Assembly (NCBI GenBank): GCA_023515745.1
Contig: JALECJ010000257.1
Coordinates: forward strand, 622,687-686,686
Length of the DNA stretch: 64,000 nt
Origin: Amoeboaphelidium protococcarum
Lineage: Eukaryota; Aphelidiomycota; Aphelidea
Direction of reading: 5' to 3'
In this document: piece after piece, positions 59,172 to 64,000 of the stretch
Layout of the letters: the number at the start of each line of letters is the position of its first letter
How positions within the stretch are numbered: position 1 is the first letter of the stretch
Made by a program: the position numbers and the translations under genes
The notes under the pieces: model-generated
Database searches by the model: none
What the model was told of the DNA's origin: nothing
The model's input: only the letters and a program-made list of their open reading frames with translations

Positions 59172-60098
59172 TCAAAGCTTTAGTCGTACAGCTCTTGTCG
59201 GAGTCATGGGCGCGTTGGACACTTTATCGGGTGAATTCAACGTCCTGTGAAAGAACTCTGTGGTTGGAGACATGACTGCTTCAGTTTGACTCAGCATGAG
59301 ATCTCTGTTATTCTTAAGGCTCTTTTATAGCAAACGCGTACTTGCCCGTCTCCCAAGCACTGCTGCCGACTTTTATATGCTGCTATCCTACGGGCTCTCT
59401 ATCGACTTAGTATCATCAATATCGGTAGATTTATTAGCATCAGGTTTCTAAAATTAAGCCATCTGGTCTGATGATTACGCGGCTTCATATCGTGACATGG
59501 TTTGAAATCTAGGATCAAATGGCCCCACAGCAATTGGGCTCATTGGCAGAACCGGATATGCATAATTTGGAGAGACAATCAATTGATAGCCAGGTGCTAT
59601 TTACTGTTGTAAGGGTGAATTTTATATCGAAGAATAGTTTGTAGTAGTAGAATCTCCAGTTCCAGATTTGCTGATTGGAACGCGTGGCTGTTACAGGAAC
59701 CCTTATTGTTACTACATCATGGGCGATATCATCATGTTCACTGGAGGCCGCATACCTCCACCCATAATCTCTGCTTGGGTTCGATACATCATTTTCATCT
59801 TTAAACTCTACTATAAATACGCCTTGGTCTCCAGCTCTTATTGCACAACATCCTTCTTTACACCAGTCTTGTTAGCAAATTTACGCTTCTTTTTCTTCTT
59901 CTCCACCTTATTTCCATTTATCAAATGATGATTATGATTGTGCTTATCATCATCGTGACCTTTTTACTGTTAAGAATTTACACTGCTTTGTGTATTGATC
60001 GATTCATTACTTTTCACTTTTGATTCGTCAAGTTATACCTACATCTTCTCTTCATCCATAGTTGTTTCAAGTTGATCACGCTGCACATTGTCAGTCAT
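59172..60098 (-). CDS. Low-complexity Gln/Met/Lys-rich protein
   Basis: 308 residues, one exon. His/Asp-rich start, a basic patch (KVEKKKKKRKF), then Met/Gln/Pro-rich sequence (MGGGMRPPVNMMISPMMQQQ; NYAYPVLPMSPIAVGPFDP) and a C-terminal half with SP/TP sites (VMSPTTEFF, NAPMTPTRAVRLKL). Largely disordered; an RNA-associated or regulatory protein is a guess. The intact frame with many TAA/TAG codons supports it being real. Confidence 0.55.
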
Positions 60099-60314
60099 GT
60101 TGAAAGTCAAATCTTAATCTATTCAATTATATAAATGTATTTTACGAATCGTTGAAGCTAAAGATTATTCTTTCACTTTACCTTAAAGTGGAAAACGGGT
60201 TGCTATATTGCGTGACCAGATTGCTATTTATAGACAAGATCATCTGATCAAAAATCTTACAAAGCTACTGGTACCAATAGAAAATGTTATTACGACTCTC
60301 TATCAAGTGTCAAT

Positions 60315-61991
60315 TCACTAATTTTCTGCAGCAACTTTGGCTTTCAGATAATCTTTGTACTCTGCAATATCGCCATCCCAAGGAACCAGAACACCTTCTT
60401 CAATGACCCAAATCTCTTCAGCAACCTGATTAATAAGTCTAAAGTCGTGACTGATCAGAACCACACCGCCATCAAACTCATTGATACCTTCCGCGAGAGC
60501 ATCAATAGTCTCCATATCAAGAAAGTTGGTAGGCTCGTCAAGCATCAACAAGTGACACTACATACGAGATAGGTAGGCAAAAACTACACGTCGCAATTGA
60601 CCATCAGACAGTTTGTCCATAGAGACAGTTTGAGACTTTCCAGTGACACCAAATGCTCCCAAAATTCCTCTCATCTACTAAGGCTTTACGTCTTCAAACT
60701 TTTCACAAAGCCATTCGACGGCAGACATTGTCAGATCCAACTGATCAGTCAAGTGCTGATGAAAACGAGCAATCTTCAAGTGATGATGTCTTTCGACCAC
60801 CCCACTACTTGGTTTCAATTCGCCAGTCATCAGCTTCATCAGCGTCGATTTACCAACACCATTTTGGCCGACAATGGCCACTCTAGAGCTAAGATCCAAG
60901 CCGAAATTCAAACCTTTGTACAACAGATTCTTACCAGGATATGCAAATGACACGTCATTAAACTTCAAGAATGGGCTAGGAAGACCACCACCACAATCGT
61001 GAAAGCGAATCTTCACCTCTTTATCGTCATCCAGTAAATCCTTCAAATCTGCCACACCATCCTTCTCAATCTACTTCTTAATCATCTTTTCATGTGACTT
61101 GGCCTACTTGGCAGCTTTACCACTCTTGGTCAAATTCTCTTTAATGTTCTGCATCTTCTTAGTGTCAGCTTTCACCTTCTTACGCGTAGCCTCATCCAAC
61201 TCACCTTTCACTCTGACGAACGTATCATAGTTTCCACTGAAATACTACAGCTTTCTATTGTGCAAGTACATAATCTCATTACAAATCGCATTAGTAAAAT
61301 CTGAAGAGTGAGAGACCATAACCACTGTGTGTGGATAGTTAATCAAGTAGTCCTCAAGCCAAACAACAGCACTCAGATCCAGGTGATTCGTGGCATCATC
61401 AAGCAATAGGATAGTAGGCCTAACAAAGAGAGCTCTAGCCAGCGCGACTCTCATTCTCCAACCACCCGAGAACTCCTTAGTCTTCATATCCTACATCTCT
61501 TTGGTGAAGCCGAGACCATGGAGGACCGAGCGAGCCTTCTACTCAGCCAGCGACACATCCAACTCCTACAGTCGCTCATTGATAAAGTCCATGCGCGCAC
61601 TCTCAGCTCCTTCCACAGTCTCCAACAGAACTTCCATCTCATCCTCGAGTTTGTCGCGTTCCGTCTTTACGATATCCACCACAGCCTCAACAGCGGTCAT
61701 CTCAGTAGGATCATACTCCCTCTCAAGCAAATAAATATCAACACTAGGCTGAATGTCAACATATCTAGCCGCAAGCACTTTCAATAGTGTACTTTTACCG
61801 CTAGCGTTGGATCCAACTAAACCATACTTTTTACCATAAACCAATGTCAAAGTGGTATCCTTAATCAACTGTTGGCCATACGCGGCCACACTAAATTTGT
61901 CAATCTAAACATCTTTAACTCTATCATTAGACAGCAGCTAACCAGTCGCTGTAATATGATCACTCTTTTCCAATTGAGATAAATCTGCCAT
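60315..61991 (-). CDS. ABCF2: ABC-F ATPase ABCF2/Arb1
   Basis: 558 residues, unspliced. Two ABC domains without membrane parts: NBD1 Walker [10 protein letters not shown], signature EFSGGWRMR, Walker [15 protein letters not shown]2 Walker [10 protein letters not shown], signature LSDGQLRRV, Walker [12 protein letters not shown]. The charged ABC-F linker between them ([20 protein letters not shown]) is present. [11 protein letters not shown] and the overall length fit ABCF2/Arb1, a ribosome-biogenesis factor. NBD1 has Asp where the catalytic Glu is normally found (see findings). Confidence 0.93.
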
Positions 61992-62128
61992 AATGTATTT
62001 CAACAAAGATCGAATATCAAAATCCGTAAGTGAAGAAAAGAAGTGAAAAGATCTGAACGCGTAACGAACCAAAGGAGGGAGAGATAAAGAGGATATCAAT
62101 AAACAACCACTGACTGCACACAGTATAT

Positions 62129-62962
62129 TCACAAATGTATTTAACTTTGAAAGTATGCCAGTGCAGTTTTATCACTTATCATATCCAAAATAGATTTTCC
62201 TTCCATATTCTTCTACTAAATCAGTATGTCCTTCACGTAATCATGCCCAGTGATGAACTTGTCGTGGTATTGCTCAAACAGACGCGTAAAATACAGCAAT
62301 GAGTCAATGTGATTCTCTTCAGCCAGAAAATGGAGACATGTATTGCCAACCTTGTCTTTAACCAGCAGAAGGCTTTTCAGAGAAGCAGCACACTTTTGAT
62401 CATCATTATTCAAATTGGAACTAGACGTGGCCTATTACACAATATGCTCACTCAACAACTTGGCAATCTACAGATTCCCTTTGGCGCAGAGACGGTGAAA
62501 CACAGTCTAGCCGTTCATGTCTTTAAGCGTCAAGTCGACGCCTTCCTGTTTCAGCAGCAGTTCAATCACGCCAGAATGCTGTTTCGACACGGCAAAGTGC
62601 AAGGGGGATTGCATGGACTAAGTGAGAGCATTAACTTTGGCACCTGCATTCAACAGCAGTTGGGTGATCAGTTCATTGCCATGAGAAGCCGCCAGATGAA
62701 GCGGTGTCCAGTCGTCTTCATCTTGAGCATTGACAGCCTTAAGCACAACTTCCTGGCCATAATCTCTACGCAAAACATCCAGAATATACTCCACAATGTT
62801 GAATGACACTTCATTTTTGGAGATTGCCCAATGCAAGACTGTTCTCCCATCTTCATCCCTGGCCTGTACCTTGGGATCCGGATGAAAAGAGCTTGAAGGT
62901 AGATTCTTCAATTGGCTTATATTCTACTGTCTGGCCAACTCAAACGCGTCAACTCCAGTCAT
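62129..62962 (-). CDS. Proteasome assembly chaperone PSMD10/Nas6 (gankyrin)
   Basis: 277 residues, unspliced. About six ankyrin repeats (DEDGRTVLHWAISKNEVSF; DDWTPLHLAASHGNELITQL; MQSPLHFAVSKQHSGVIELL; NGQTVFHRLCAKGNLQIAKL; VGNTCLHFLAEENHIDSLLY), with TVFHRLCAKGNL closely matching gankyrin's AMHRAAAKGNL. The repeats are longer and more irregular than in human PSMD10, so another small ankyrin protein is possible. PSMD10/Nas6 binds Rpt3 during base assembly. Confidence 0.7.
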
Positions 62963-63080
62963 ATTTTGTTCTAGAAATTGTTGTTTAATGAAATAAGAAA
63001 TCGAGAAACGAACAGACTGAAATGTAAGAGCTAAAATTCGATTCTGAAAAAATAAGTACTGGACCCACTATACAAAGTCA

Positions 63081-64000
63081 TCATGATCTATATTGCGATA
63101 ACAAGCCTTAAGTCAATTTAAAAATATTTTTAAAAGCTGCACCAAGACAAATGAGAACAGCTCCGGTAATATCAAGTCCTAGGATAAGCGCGTCTGTAGG
63201 AGCATCTTGTAGCACGAAAACTCCTCCCAGGAACGCGAATATAACATCCAAGTTTCGCAAGAGAACTGCAGGTCCAGCTGGCGCTTTCTATAATCCATTG
63301 TTCAGCAGGAATTATGCAAAGAATGCAGATATACCGATTGCGCTTAATAGCAAAACGTCAATCCAACCGCTTGGAGTCCTTGAATTACTAGCATCAGCGA
63401 TCAATATCACGATCGATATGACAGTGCTGATCAGGCCAAAGTAGAATACATGCACAAGAGGATGTACTTGACCGGGAGCTAAGCGAGTCACACGTCTTAC
63501 TGAACAATAGGCAACCGCTGACATACATGCACCAAATAGCGCTGCGAAAACACCAGAAGCTCTATAAGGGGACGCTGTTGTATCATCAATCAGATGGGAA
63601 CCAAACAGAAACGAAGGCCTCGAGACCAACACTACACCAACCAGGCAAATAAAAGATGATATAATATCCAATCTGGTATAATCTTCACCCAGCCAGAGAT
63701 GCGCGAGAAGAGCCGTCATAGGAGGTCCTGTGAAGAACAATGTTGTGGCATCAGCAAGCGGAAGTAAAGTTATGGACAAGTAGAACATGGCCAGTCCGAT
63801 CGATCCTGAGAATCCTCTGATAAATAAATTGAATCTAGGAGAATTGTAAAGCATCTTCAAGGATTTAATGGGCTGAGACGGTGGACCAAACGGATTGACT
63901 TTGATAACCAGTAGCCATATCAGGGAAATGACGAATTGAACGACAGATCTAGCAAATACCAGCTGCGAACTACTATATCCAAATGGAAATCGCTCATCAT
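63081..64000 (-). CDS. EamA/SLC35G-type membrane transporter, partial
   Basis: Cut at its 5' end by the window edge; about 306 residues visible. Two EamA halves with about nine membrane helices: FPFGYSSSQLVFARSVVQF, IGLAMFYLSITLLPLADATT, LVGVVLVSRPSF, then the second half GVFAALFGACMSAVAYCSVR through LLNNGLQKAPAGPAVLLRN. This is the drug/metabolite transporter layout of SLC35G-like proteins; substrate unknown. The end after KNIFKLTQGLLSQYRS is a TGA. Confidence 0.85.

Overview
This is nuclear DNA of a unicellular eukaryote with a reassigned genetic code. Almost every conserved gene reads through in-frame TAA and TAG at positions where its family has Gln (or where Gln is tolerated), and TGA is the only stop. 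Genes are dense, on both strands, usually unspliced or with a few GT-AG introns of roughly 48-106 nt; neighbouring 3' ends can be only 31-45 nt apart. Respiring mitochondria are implied by SCO1, an aspartate/glutamate carrier, the SLC25A38/Hem25 carrier, mitochondrial CLPB and a DMAC1-like protein. The gene set looks opisthokont. Fungal-style genes (ATG15, VTS1, a SepH/Cdc7-type kinase, a fungal-type stomatin, a Cys-rich GPI protein resembling a fungal family) sit next to genes better known from animals and their relatives (ankyrin-CLPB/Skd3, CLEC16A, GATAD1, TMF1, coronin-7, a TRIM-like protein). My best guess is an early-branching holomycotan such as an aphelid, but the window alone does not prove this.

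Layout. 0-7 kb: a spliced unknown gene, a 972-residue vWA/mucin-like adhesin, and ankyrin-CLPB, all on the minus strand. 7-14 kb (plus): a short Tat-SF1/CUS2-like protein, ATG9, stomatin, and the aspartate/glutamate carrier. 14-18 kb (plus): a five-exon SDR, GATAD1 and LOG, then PIG-O convergent to 20.9 kb. 21-24.7 kb: DMAC1-like, RNF14-like RBR ligase, SLC25A38 and ZSWIM7. 24.7-30 kb: an ARM-repeat protein, a truncated glucosidase II beta ending in KDEL, and VTS1/Smaug. 30.2-32.7 kb: a complete tyrosine recombinase gene, the only mobile-element-like gene here. 33-42 kb: a small spliced unknown, CLEC16A, RHO1, ATG15, SmF and a BRD7/9-like bromodomain protein. 42-49.4 kb: golgin TMF1, a TRIM-like protein, a double-CH-domain protein kinase and SCO1. 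50-55.5 kb: eL6, an unknown, a GPI-anchored secreted protein and coronin-7. 55.5-60 kb: gene-poor or hard-to-model DNA with a degenerate tRNA-like piece, an unknown spliced gene, an LRR protein and a low-complexity protein. 60-64 kb: ABCF2, the proteasome chaperone PSMD10/Nas6 and an SLC35G-type transporter cut by the window end.

The genes do not form one pathway. Several concern membrane traffic, autophagy and lysosomes (ATG9, ATG15, CLEC16A, TMF1, coronin-7), others mitochondrial function, and others mRNA processing or translation. The most unusual items are the code itself, poly-Gln tracts spelled entirely with former stop codons, the tyrosine recombinase, the CH-CH-kinase fusion whose frame runs into SCO1, and the KDEL-tailed mini glucosidase II beta.
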